A program made the position numbers and the translations under genes. A stretch of DNA of 64,000 bases from Paragorgia papillata. Lineage: Eukaryota; Cnidaria; Anthozoa; Scleralcyonacea; Coralliidae. The notes below the pieces were generated by a model. That model worked only from the letters and a program-made list of their open reading frames with translations. It did no database searches and was not told the origin of the DNA. The stretch lies in the NCBI GenBank assembly GCA_035771165.1, contig JAWNZC010000368.1:3484501-3548500 (forward strand), written 5' to 3'. This document shows, in pieces, positions 23,801 through 37,900 of this stretch; positions within the stretch are counted from its first letter, which is position 1, and every line of letters starts with the position of its first letter.

Positions 23801-26800
23801 CAAAAAGATAGACCAAAGACTTTAGCTGAGTTTCCACACCATATCTCGATTGACTATGAATAGCCTAAGTACTATCATTCGACCTTCAGCTCCCAACTTG
23901 ACCTGTAGCTCAGTTGGTAGACCATCGGACTAGTAAACCGAAGGTCGCGGGTTCGAATCCCAGCCGGGCCAAGTAGAGTTTTCTCTACTTGTCCAGTATG
24001 GTTCGTCACTCGGAGTAACATCATTATTATTATTATATATATATTTTTTGTTTTAAGATTTTCTTACTGTTTTTTCATATCAAAAAAGTCTCACCCAATA
24101 ATTGCTTATTATCTTGCAGACGGTGCAAGATAATCTTAAAACAATTGGGGTTTTTTCCGTCGCGCACTATATAGTCAATCTCTCCCCAAATATCTCCCCT
24201 CATTATCTAAATGGAATCTTAAAACAAAGACGACAATAGCCTCAGTATAAAAGGGCGTAAGACACGCACGAAACGATTTTTGTACTTAGTTTACATAACA
24301 GAGATATCAATTAAAACTTCGAATCTAATTACTTGAAAAGTGCTAAAGCAAGAAAAATTAAACCTCTTCATTGTTAAGCCTTGCGTTTACACGATACCGG
24401 CACAAAAATGACATGAAAACGGCACAAAATGAAGACGGGTTCCTTGACGGCATGAAATGAAAACGCAACACTAACCGGTATCGTGTAAACGCCCGTGCCG
24501 TAACAGTTTGATGACGGTAATCACGATATATACGACCACAGTATTCGGGTCAGCAGTATTCACAAAGTCTTCTCAATTCTCATTGGAAGAGAATAGTCGC
24601 ATGGTACTCCGTCATTATATTATACCGGCACCGTGTAAACACAAGACTTTTTGGCATGTATTTACACACCGGCATGATTTTGTTCCGTTTTCAAACGATG
24701 AAAAGAAAGGAAATCAGTACCGAGACGGTGAACTGAAAACCCGGTCTTAATTAGCATAGAATTTTGCCAACTTTCAACAAAGACAACAATAGCTTCAGTA
24801 TAAAAGCGCGTAAGACATGCAGGAAACCATATATTTATACTTACTTTACATAACAGAGATATCAATTAAAACTTCGAATCTAATTACTTGAAAAGTGCTA
24901 AAGCAAGAAAAATTAAACCTTTTCATTGTTTTTACTTTATTGTACAGGGTGTCCCAAAAAAATGCCCCCCATCCGTTTTTGTTCTGCATCTTCTTTAATT
25001 TGGGTACAAGAAGTAAATTTTTATATCACGCCGAAAGCCCATCACTCCTTCTTTGTTGTCTGAAATTTTCAGAGCTAAATAGGTATCTACTCGTTTCCTG
25101 GAGTCATTTAAAGAGGCAACATCAAAATTTGAACTTGTCCAAATTATCTATGCTACCTACAGATTTGGAAAAATACAGGGTCTCCCAAACGAATGTCGCC
25201 CATCCCGTTTTTGACCACAGCTGTGTTTGAGTGCGGAATACAAGTTTGAATATATATGCATGTGAAAACTGACCACAGGGGAATAAAGTTTGATTCCAAA
25301 TGAAGCAATGCGGCATCAAATTATGTGGGGTTCCTTGGGGTAATAACAATGCTCATGAGAGTTCCATGCACATGTTTGCCATGTACGCAGAAGTGCACTT
25401 TACTTCACCCGTCTTAAGATGGTTGAACAACAATTCACTCCCGAGGAAAGAGCATTCATGGTACTTTCCTATCATGAAACAAGAAGCCCAACAAGGACAA
25501 GGGAAGCCTTTAGGAGAAGATTTCCAAATCTTGACGTAGCATACATAATTTGGACAAGTTCAAATTTTGATGTTGCCTCTTTAAATGACTACAGGAAGCG
25601 AGTAGATAACTACTTGGCTCTGAAAATTTCAGATTTCGGCGTGATATAAAAATTTACTTCTTGTACCTTGTAATTAAACCTCTTCATTGTTTCTACTTTA
25701 TTGCATACTGAAACAGGTGCAGGAAAATTGTTCGCTTTTTATTTTTTTACTATAAGAAGACTGGAACGATAACTCAGGGAGGGGGGATTTTGAAGCCAGT
25801 GCCAGTCCCTTTGCAGGTAGCTCCCGTGCTTCAAGTTACTTAATTTTCATCCTGCCATATATTTTGTTTGGGACGATAACAAATTACTCTGAAACTCAAG
25901 AAACGAGTAGATAACTATTTAGAAGGAGTGATGGGCTTTCGGCGTGATATAAATTACTTAATTACTTCTTGTACCCAAATTAAAGAAGATGCAGTACAAA
26001 AACGGATGGGGGCATTTTTTTTGGGACACCCTGTACAATAAAATAAAAACAATGAAGATGTTTAACCCGAATACTGTGGTCGTATATATCGTGATTACCG
26101 TCATCAAACTGTTACGGCACCGGCGTTTACACGATACCGGTTAGTGTTCCATTTTCATTTCATGCCGTCAAGGAACCCGTCTTCATTTTGTGCCGTTTTC
26201 ATGTCATTTTTGTGCCGGTATCGTGTAAACGCAAGGCCTAAACGGCATGATTTTGTTCCGTTTTCAAATTGTACCGGCATCGTGTAAACGGGGTCTAAGT
26301 GAACAATTTTCCTGCACCTGTTTCAGTATGCAATAAAGTAGAAACAATGAAGAGGTTTAATTTTTCTAGCTGTAGCACTTTTCAAGTAATTAGATTCGAA
26401 GTTTTAATTGATATCTCTGTTATGTAAACTAAGTAAATATATCGTTTCCTGCATGTCTTACGCGCTTTTATACTGAAGCTATTGTTGTCTTTGTTTTAAG
26501 ATTCCATTCAGATAATGAGGGGAGACATTTGGGGAGATTGACTATAGTGCGCTGCGGGAAGAAAAAAATTATTTTATTTTATTTATTTTTGTATATAAAT
26601 AAAATAAACTAATAAATTTTTTCCGCAATTTTTCTGCACCTGCGTTGGTATACAATGAAGTCGAAACAATGGAGGGGTTTAATTTTTCTTGCTTTAGCAC
26701 TTTTCAAGTAATTAGATTCGAAGTTTTAATTGTGTCTCTGTTATGTAAACTAAGTACATAGATCCATAGTCAATCGAGATATGGTCTGGAAACTCAGCTA

Positions 26801-29800
26801 AAGTCTTTGGTCTATCTTTTTGTTCGCCTTTATGCATTTTTGTGCACGGTGCACGGTCACTGAACACATTGTATTTTAGTATAATGAACGAATTCTCCAA
26901 TAGCAACGTTTCAATTCAATCACTCAACCGTGCTATTTAAATATTAGGGACCTTAAGGCCCGTTCCAAACGCCGCTCTTCTCATGCGCCGAACCTAATGC
27001 AAATCAGCATAAACAAAGGATTTAGGTCATTATCATTAGGTTCGGCACATAAGAAGAGCGGCGTTTGGAACAGGCCTTAGATGCTAGGACGACGACGGCG
27101 GTTAAAAAGCAATTCAAATTTTAGCATTAAAAAGAAGTCACGGTTAACTGACTACTGTATTCAATACTTGAAGCTTGTTTTATAATTTTCAAAGTGTTAA
27201 AACGGTTGCAGTGTCTGTGTTAAGGCAATCTCAGACAACAGTTCTCATCACACCAAGAGTCAACGTCGTCCTGAAGACGTGAAAATGCTCTGAGTGGCGT
27301 TGTATACAGAGCGAGGACGGTGTTCAGATTACTATTGGGACTAGAAATTATTCATTATCTTTGTTTTGCAAGAAGAATGCTTTTGTTTGAAGGACGTCGT
27401 CCTCGAAGTTGCCGTCGTAGATCTTAAGGTCCCAATTAACAAGACGCCTTGTCAGACGTTCACTCGGTCTACTGCAAACTCGCAGCTGCAATTACCTATA
27501 AAAGTCTAAACATCATTGGTCACAGAAAATAGCCAAAACACAATCTAATTCTCCGATAGAAAACACAATTCGCAATACACAAAACACGATTGCCTGTATT
27601 TAACGTATTTCCACACAGCGTTCATAAGTCGAGTCCCTTCTGGTGTTAAATATCAACACAGCACGATCATGTTTAATCAGCGATTGTAAACGTATATAAG
27701 ATCAAGATACCTGCCAGCGACATTACTGAACAATAACTATGTCTGTGAACACACTGAACACGTCCAAGAAAGAACACTTGACTTCAAACAACTTGATCAA
27801 ACATCAGGATTCAGGAAAGCGAAGAAAGAAAACATGAAGATTAGCATTTAGCACGCATCATCAGCCGCGCAAGGCCTGATGGGATGACGTAATGATTGGT
27901 AGATCGTTTACTTCATGTCGTACGTACGCGCTTTTATAGTGAGGGTAATGTTGTCTTTGTTTTAAAGGTCGACTCAAGGCGAATTATTTTTCCGGCTTGT
28001 TGTAGAGAATACGAATATGATGATAAAAATTCGAAGCAAACCGTACTTTTTGTTGATTTCTTGAATTTTTTAACGAAGTATTCTAAAAAAATCCGTGTCG
28101 TATAAAGAGTCTGGCACTAGCAAGTTTGTGACGTAAACAGTTGGACGATTGAAATCATAAGAAAAGCTGATTTATTATGAATATAACTTGAATATAACTT
28201 ACTACGGTTCCGGTTTGAGCTTGGACACTCGTAATTTGACGACACACGTTTCACGCGGGAAACTAACATGTTGCTAAGCGGAAACTGTAAAGTTACTAAG
28301 GCCAAACGGTATTGTTTCAATTTGAAACGAGCACGAAATTTTCAAAGCAAATGTGGGCATGTTTATAACTCATCCTTATACAGAATTAAATCTTCGTCAA
28401 GTGAAACTAAGAACGCCACAGTGCTTTTCCGATCGACCATTACGCAGACACGCTGACAAACCCCACAACGCGACGTTTTCGCGAAAAAACAATGCCGTTT
28501 GGCCTTAGTAACTTCGCAATTTCCGCTTAGCAACATGTTAGTTTCCCATGTGAAACGTGTGCCGTCAAACTACGCGTGTCCACGCTCAAACCGCAACCTT
28601 AGTAATATATCAGACCAGCCAGAGGATAACGTGCTTACATCCCGACGTGTATCTCATATTGAAACAACAAACTTTCCTAATTTGTCCGTGAGGCATGTTG
28701 TAAGTTCTTTCCTCCTTTTGCTTTTGGAGTTTGACAAAAAGTTGATCAAGGTTGACCTTTTGATCAAGGTGTTCTCTTGCTTGTAGTTCAATAGTGATCA
28801 GATGTGGTTGACAACTGTCTTGATCGTAAATATGTTCACCACTATGAAGTATGCACCACATTCAGTTTCTCTTTAAAGTGCCTATGTCATCCTCAGGGAC
28901 TTTACATATTTATACTAATTGGAACATTCTGAGAAGATTTGTAATATATCTTTTCAGGCGAAAATTTAATCTTCATGGATTTTTTTGCCGTTAAAGTCGA
29001 CGGAAGTGACGTCGAAAGAGGAATTTGTCTATATGAAAACCACTTTACAGATTCCTCTTTTGACGTCACTTCCGTCAACTTTAACGGCAAAAAAATCCAT
29101 GGAGATGAAATTTTCGCCTGAGAAGATATATTATTACAAATCTTCTCAGAATGTTCCAATTAGTATAAATATGTAAAGTCCCTGAGGATGACATAGGCAC
29201 TTTAATAATAAACACAAAGACAGAAGACAGACAGCAATTGGAAGACGATAGACAACACACTGGCACTGCAAGCTGTTCGTGTATGGCTCGGTGTGTGGTA
29301 CATATTTAATAAAAATCTCATTGAAATATACAAGTCAAATATAAACGAACGGTGCAACAAATTAAAGAGAACTACCTTCACTAAAAGAGGCCGTAAATAC
29401 GACGAAATTCCGACGCGACTCTATTGGCCAAGCTCTGAAGTGAACTCGTAAATTTTAATGGTTTTTGCCCCGCCGAGTAAACGCGGCGATGAGCCACACT
29501 CGACAAGGACCTTCTTCGAACGGAATCTACCACAGTCAGAATTGTTCCAAAGTCAAACGAGTTAATACGAGACAGCCAAACCGCCAGAATCGAAAACGAA
29601 AGGAAAATTATCAACTGTCGATGATCTCGTGTCCAACTCCCAAACCGCGAACTTAAACGCATGCGCTTTAGAAAGAACACCAAAGAATCTTGGTGTTCCG
29701 GTTTGGATTCCCCCAGAGCCTTTCCGCGCGCCAGCACGGGAGAGGCTCTGGGGACGAGAATGCTTTCGATATGATCTTCCTCGGCCCACTCCCACCTTTG

Positions 29801-30459
29801 CTCGCGCGGTATAGAGCATCTGCGGAGGAGATCTCCGCACTTTTCCAGTAGCCCGAGTGAACGCCTGATCCAGGCGTCTTGTTTGTGTAAGGCTTTTCTC
29901 CGTCTCTTTATGCCCACTATTTACTGCGAGGGACAGAGAGTTGTAATGTTTTCCTCCAAACGTAACCCGAAGGTCTACAGTGATCTTAATTGTTCATTTT
30001 TTTTGTACTTTCTTTAGTCGCACTCCTCTCCACATGTGTGCTGGTCATCCCAGTGGCACTGAGCTCTCTTGTATTCTTGTCGAACATGGCGCACGAATTT
30101 GCGACAACATGATTGATGGAACGAGACCTTTGGATCTTTTACCGGTAGGTTACTATGGTTACTATATAAAAAGAAAAAACGAACCAATCAATCAATCAAT
30201 CAACGAACCAATCGACTAACTAACTAACCATTCAACTCACTAACCAATCAACCAACCCACCCACCCACGAAACAACCAGCCAACTAACCAATCAACCAAC
30301 CCACCAATTAATCAATCAATCAATCAATCAACCAACCAAACAACCAACCAACCAGTCAAACAACCAACCTATCAACCAACCAACCAACCAACTGATCAAC
30401 CAACTAACTAACTAACTAACCAACCAACTAACTAACCAACCAACTAACACTGACCAACC

Positions 30460-30511
<52 letters not shown>

Positions 30512-31041
30512 GATCAACCAACTAACTAACTATCCAACCAACCAACCAACCAACCAACCAACCAACCAACCAACCAACCAACCAACCAACCAACCAACCA
30601 ACCAACCAACCAACCAACCAACCAACCAACCAACCAACCAACCAACCAATGAACCAACCAACCAACCAACCAACTAACTAACTAACTAACCAACCAACCA
30701 ACCAACCAACCGGTAGGTTACTATGGTTATTATATATAAAAAGAAAAAACGAACCAATCAAGCAACCAATCAACTAACCAACCAACTAACTAACTAACCA
30801 TTCAACTCACTAACCAATCAACCAACCCACCCACCCACGAAACAACCAGCCAACTAACCAATCAACCAACCCACCAATTAATCAATCAATCAATCAATCA
30901 ACCAACCAACCAAACAACCAAACAACCAACCAACCAGTCAAACAACCAACCTATCAACCAACCAACCAACCAACTGATCAACCAACTAACTAACTAACTA
31001 ACCAACCAACTAACTAACCAACCAACTAACACTGACCAACC

Positions 31042-31113
<72 letters not shown>

Positions 31114-31859
31114 GATCAACCAACTAACTAACTATCCAACCAACCAACCAACCAACCAACCAACCAACCAACCAACCAACCAACCAACCAACCAACCAAC
31201 CAACCAACCAACCAACCAACCAACCAACCAACCAATGAACCAACCAACCAACCAACCAACCAACCAACTAACTAACTAACTAACTAACCAACCAACCAAC
31301 CAACCAACTAACTAACTAACTAACTAACCAACCAACTAACACTGACCAACTAACTAACGAACGAACCAACGAACGAACCAACGAACGAACCAACGAACCA
31401 ACCAACCAACCAACCAACCAACCAACCAACCAACCAACCAACCAACCAACCAACTAACTAACTAACTACCCGACTACCCGACCGACCGACCAACCAACCA
31501 ACCAACTGATCAACCAACTGACCAACCAACCAACTAACACTGACCAACCAACCAACTAACACTGACTAACCAACCAACTAACACTGACCAACCAACCAAG
31601 TAACCAACTGATCAACCAACTGACCAACCAACCAACTAACACTGATCAACCAACCAACTAACACTGACTAACCAACCAACTAACACTGACCAGCCAACCA
31701 AGTAACACTGACTAACCAGCCAACTAACACTGACCAGCCAACCAAGTAACACTGACCAACCAACCAACTAACACTGACTAACCAACCAACTAACACTGAC
31801 TAACCAACCAACTAACACTGACTAACCAACCAACTAACTAACTGACCAACCAACCAACC

Positions 31860-31949
<90 letters not shown>

Positions 31950-34900
31950 GCAACCAACCATCTAACTCACTTCCCACTCAATCAATCGCTCACCCACTCA
32001 TTCATTCATTCACACCCACCCAATCACTCACTCAACTACTCGCTTTGCCAGTATTCTAGGGTTTCGGCTAAAACGGATGACTCAAAGCGACCCGTCCAGT
32101 CTTGTCGTTGCTTTTCCAAAATATGTCGTCAAATATGTTTTTCCAAAAAGCTAGGTAGTAAACCAAGATTTCTGATTAGGGTTAGGTTTATGTTGTGGTT
32201 AGGGTATCGAAAAGGTTGCTAAAATCTCGAGACTCACTGAAACTTAACAAATTTGGAAAAAAAAGAAATTTGAGGACATATTTTGGAAAACCCGCGAAAG
32301 GACTGGACAGGTCCTTTTGAGTGATCCATTTTAGGCGAAACCCTAGAATACTGGCAAAGCATTCTGGTAGTTGTAGTCACCCAACGCCATCTCACGTCAT
32401 CGTGCAAATGGTGTACTGATTATGCTATGATTTCTTTACTCACAGGATTTAAAAGAACTTCAGAGTCGGTTGGTACAATCAGTATGCGAAGCATTTATGA
32501 CAGCTGATACATCAAAATCTCATTCAAACTCCGTCACCTCTACCACTCATTCCCATCATTCAGGATACTCCGTGCTGTCAGGTGGCTCTCTCGTTGCGCA
32601 TTTGGGCAGTATAAGGAACCTCTATAATCAGTCTCCTCAGATGAGGCATGCCCGACATGCCAGTCGCCGCTTTACCGCTAATTTTGATCTGGGAAGTTTT
32701 CAGTGGAAGAAGGAAGCCAAGTGGATGATGGATGACACTGTGGGAGGTTAGTGTAACGTTACTTAAGTGCCTATGAAATGAAAATTAAGTTTATCCTAGG
32801 GGGCTTTCCATTTACACGGTTAGACCGGTCAGTCCGGTTAAAGTGCCCCTGACCTCGACAGTTTTTATTGTCTTATTTGAAAGAACTTTTAAAATGATAA
32901 AGTAACTTCTTTGGAAGATTTTCGCTTTTTCGCTTTGTTTTTGAGATATTTCATTTTGTTTGACATGCAAATGTCCGGAATTTACGTCGCACATGCATAA
33001 TGACTTATCGAAGAAGTTTGTGTTTCTCTTTCATTCTCCAACGAAATCCTTTAAAATCGAGAAGTTTTGTGTTGTGGGAGAAACACGCACACATGTTATT
33101 CATAATTTAGTGTTTTTATTTGATGAACGCAAAGATATATAACATTCTCTGATAAGTCATTATGCATGTGTGACGTAAATTCCGGACATTTGCATATCAA
33201 ACAAAATGAAATATCTCAAAAACAAAGCGAAAAAGCGAAAATCTTCCAAAGAAGTTACTTTATCATTTTAAAAGTTCTTTCAAATAAGACAATAAAAACT
33301 GTCGAGGTCAGGGGCACTTTAAATGGAACACGCTTCGTTTGAGACCTGGGATGGTCTGACTGGAAAATTTGGTCCTAATCAAAAGCAAGTCCATTCTGGC
33401 CGGACTGACCGGTCTAACCTTGTCAATTGGAAAGCGCCCTTATGTGAAAGAACACGATACACTTGTTGACTGGCGCCGAGGGAAACATCGAGTTTTACGG
33501 ACCCGAAGGCTTCAATGTCACCCGAGGGCTTTAGCCCGAGGGTGACATTGAAGCCTGAGGGACCGTAAAACTCGACGTTTCTCGAGGCAAAAGTCAACAA
33601 GCGTTTTGTTATATACCAAAGACTTTTAAAATACAAAATACCAAACTGACTCGAAACTTGTAAAAGGCAAAAAGACTTACCAAAACACTTCGAAACTTTG
33701 TAAAAGGCAAAAAGACTTACCAAAACATTTTGACTTTGTTTTCGTATTTCAATTCAACTGAACAAATACACCAGACTCAACAAGTACAAAGAACAGCTTT
33801 AAATTTATCCAGATTTTCTTCAGACCTTCTTTGAAGATATGTATAGATATTCTTTCCTTTGGAAAATGGACTATTTCGTACCAAACAAGCTCGAAACAGC
33901 TCTTGTTTTCAAAATGTTCCGAAAAGTCCAAAGTTCTTGATCTGATGCAATAATCATTGTGTATTCACGTGAACAACGCATGATTAAAGCTGACGTCAGA
34001 GGGAGACAATGCACTGTTTCCTTCTTCGTTGATGACGTCAGAGGGAAACAGTGCAATGTTTCCTAGGGCAGAAAGAAACATTGAGTTTGTTGAACAACAC
34101 GTGACCATGATTTGACCAATAGGATTTCATCTTTGGCAAACGAAAATCTTTGATATATAACCATTAAAATAACAGACTGACTCTTTTGCAGTTTTTCATT
34201 TCCTTGCTTCGTTGTTGAGATAAATGTTTAATTTGTCTATCAAACAAACTGAAATATCTCTCCAACGAAGCAAGGAAACGGAAAACTGCAAAAGATGTTA
34301 CTCTATCATTTTAAGTGTTCTTTCAAATAAGACAAACTTTATTTTCGTTAAACATCTCTAATAACGCTCTGGTTATTTATTTATTTTCTAATTCTTCTCA
34401 CTGCAGAATGTAATACGTCGAATACCCACGAACAAGTCGAGAAAAAGGGAACTCTAAAATCCTCAATTCGACAAGAAACGTGTTGTGGCAGTTCTTCCCA
34501 GCATGACCCCAACTGCAGATGCAGAAAGGCTTCGACTACAAGCAGTCCCGCACGCCTTCCATTGACTGTATGCGATGGTGGTGTCGTTGAGAACATTGTA
34601 GCCGAACATGAGAGTGGCACACTTGTCGTCGGTTCTATCGACACGTGGTCTAAGGGTAATGACACTGAGATGCTACTCAGTTCGACACCGGCGGATGGTA
34701 TTCTTTGTGATGACGCAACACAGTTGTTCCTAGGCGACCCCGTTGAACACAGCTTACCCGAGAAGGGGGAATCAAATGATTCGGGATTACAAGTACAGGC
34801 AAAAGATGAACATACAAACACGACGTGTTTAAATCAGGTAAGATGAATAATCGAGGTCAGTAATTACTACCAAAATTAGTAGAGTGTTCGTTGAGCCCAA

Positions 34901-37900
34901 AATAACGACGCGTCTATTCGCCATTTCCCAACAGAGTTGAAGTGATAAAGAGCGCAATGAGCGCTGGTGCACAGGCGTAGAGTTTTATTTTTGTCCAGGG
35001 GGGGGCTGAAGTGCTGAACAGGACCTTTTTAAGAATTTTCCCGTGGGGGGCGTTTACAAAAAGGGACCCTTCTAGGGGGTTCCGGGGGCACGCCCCCCGA
35101 AATTTTTCAAATTTAAAGTCTTGGAAATGCCATTTCCTGCATTCTGAGGGGTGATTTTTAAGAACACTGAAGGTCATGAAATGTCATAAAAAAACTAGTT
35201 AAAATAGGCTGGGTTGGCTTATCACTGTATATGGGTGCTTTTGGCTGACAGGAATGAGTCTAAAACACGCTATGCTAACGTAGTGACATCTCTCAAGAAC
35301 GAAGCAAGGAAACGAAAAACTGCAAAAGATGTTACGTTGTCATTTGAACTTGTATGTTATTCGTGTTTTCAGCTTGAGTTGGTAAAGTTTTTCGTATGTT
35401 TTTGCTGTAGCTGTCGTAAGTTAAACTCAGATAAAAACTCTGAGCTCCAGACGGGACTCGAACCCACAACCTTCCGAATGCCAGCAAGACGCTCTCACCA
35501 TTGAGCCACTGCAACTCGGATGATAGACTGTGACAAAAAAGACAGACTTAATTTTGATATCATATGCTCTTTAACCCTTTTTTTCTCTCTAGAGTATTTT
35601 GCACAATGGGAAACTGTATTCTGAAAGTACAAGAGGGAGAACGAGAGGCGACTCTGTTCGTTTCCAGGACTCGGCTGAACCGAGCAAAGAAACGGATTCT
35701 GGTCTGGGCTATCCTGAAGGAAACACAACGTTTGTTACCGACGGAAAAGAATTGCTGGAGCGGGTGAGTTCAAACTACTGACCTATATATAACTGCATGA
35801 CTGCGGATGCCCTTTATCAATGAGTGATAAATCCAAGATGGTGGCTTATTGGTCTTTTCTCTCATAGTAGTAACCGCTGACCTTTTGTCATCAATAAATT
35901 TATAACCGAATTGATCGGTCTGCGGGCGCGGATCAAGTAAACATATCAGGCAGAAGGTCAGCGGTTGCTATTATGAGAGAAAATGCTCGTATTTTCGCCA
36001 TCTTTGTTTAGTCATTTATTGGACTTTAAATTTGTTAAAATTTAGATTTGATTTTCTCGGCCCAGACAACGTCGTTTTTTTAAATTACTACGTCAACATT
36101 CGCAGTAAGTGGTTCCCTGATGAAACCATTGTTGGTAATGTTTCTGCATAATCTTAAAGATATTATGATAGTTGATAACTGTGCGAAGTTTCATTTCGAA
36201 ATTCTCAAAAACAAAGTTGTATTTTACGTGCGAAGTTTGTATTTTGGAGCGCCGCCATTAAATTGGTACCCTGGGTACCAGAGGCTGTGAGTTTGTGTTT
36301 GGGAGAGGGAGAGCCTCTGTTCTCGCGAGCTTCAAACCTCACTTTGGCGAGTTCAATATCTCAACTCGGTTTTTGATTGGCCTAAATTTCTGAAAGCGTT
36401 ACTATTGGTTAATCAAAGCAAGTCACGCGTGACCGTGAGTAATTAAAAATATTAAAAACTTAAACCATACACCTCTGAGTCTCGGATTGCCGTTTCAGCT
36501 CACTGAAATACCAAAGCGAAAGTCTACTTTTTGTGAACAGAGGTAGTCCGATAATTATTCTTTTCACAGTGAGTTGGAATTGTGATAAAATCCATAGTTT
36601 CCTTATCGAAAACGAAGTAACGAAAACGAAGGTCAACTATACCTTTTTCTGTTAAATTCGAAAACGTTTATTCCAAAACCGAAGGAAAAAATTAAAATCG
36701 GTCACTCGGTTCTGTTTTTATGTTCTGTCAAAGATCGAGTTTTGGCCATTTTTCTGAACCATATTTAAACAACGACCGCGTTAAAAGGTAGCCTGGCACT
36801 AGCAAACTTGTGACGTCATACCGGTAAAATAGAGCTCGCTTCGGCAAAAGGCTAGAACATTGTCAACATGCTAACCAGGAGAGTTTTTCGAAAGAAAAAA
36901 AACCGGCCACAAGTTCGACTCCACGACTTATCAAGAATGGCTTTGGTATTTTAGTTTACCAAACGGTACAGCCGTACAACGGGTTTTCGCAAGAAAAACA
37001 CTACGCCTAATAGGCCAATGTCACCTGGAGGGGAAGAAGGATACGATTCATTTTTGTCTTGATAAGACAAAACTATTGAGTTTTAAACTATATTATTAGT
37101 TCTAAGTATTGAGTTATTGATTTGACAGAAGTCTGGATATACATAGCTTGTCAGAACTGTAGTTTTGCTTTTGCGAAATTGGATCTGTGGCCGTAGCTTC
37201 ATCTATATCAATCTCGTACCCAGAGCCTGCGATCCTTTTGGTCATTACCAAGGAACGGAGGCTCTGGGAAACTCCGTTGAAAAAGACCCCAAAAATTGGG
37301 TTTTTGTTCCCAGTCCTCTGGTTCCCAGTTCCCTATAATTTGTAACCATCATCGACGATCGTTCGGTTGTGCGAAGACCAGGAAAAATATTTGTTTACCG
37401 ATGAAAAAGGCCCAACATGTTTCACAAAGCTCTCGACAATACAATCGATACAAATGGCCTTTCTTCGCTTTTCTCAAAATCGTCAACCAGACGATTTGAC
37501 GAGTGTGTTGTAAATGTCCGCGTCGCCGTCGGCACTCGGCAGTAATCGGCTCAGCCGCTCAGGTAAGAAATTGTACTTTTTGCCAGGAATTTTTGCTAAA
37601 CTACATCCACCTTGTATTCTCTAATATAACTTTAAAGTTCTGAGACGAAACTGCGAAGAATTACGAGACGAGTCAGACGATGGATGTTTGTTTGGCGACG
37701 AAGCGACAATAATAATAGTTTTAACTTGTAAATTGTCGGGATTTTTGCTGTTTTGAATTATTTCATGTGTTCAATTATATTTTGGGTCTGTCGTGTATAA
37801 TTATGTGTTACAGAACGTCGAGAAATCGATTAAACAAGTTAGCAACGTGCACACTATTTGAAATGTTACTGTTTTTAAACTAACCAATCAGATGACGAGT

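Larger units (their letters stand above)
24160..26566. mobile_element. Nested palindrome, about 2.4 kb
   Basis: Outer arms 24160-24390 and 26345-26566 are inverted copies (AATCTCCCCAAATATCTCCC-like, GAAGTTTTAATTGATATCTC). A second pair, 24378-24550 and 26060-26240 (GTTTACACGATACCGGCAC), lies inside, and a mariner-like element lies inside that. An extra diverged outer-arm copy is at 24770-24930. Confidence 0.8.

Noticed and set aside
29381..29917. 178-codon minus frame
   Set aside because: No recognised domain, overlaps a palindromic segment, and has no supporting splice partner; left as unassigned.
34381..34821. 146-codon minus frame opposite exon 8
   Set aside because: Shadow of the sense exon, which has correct splice phase and linker composition.
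35437..35516. Functional tRNA gene on the minus strand
   Set aside because: Boxes A and B are present but the anticodon stem is mispaired and it sits inside a MITE arm, so a SINE head or relic is more likely.
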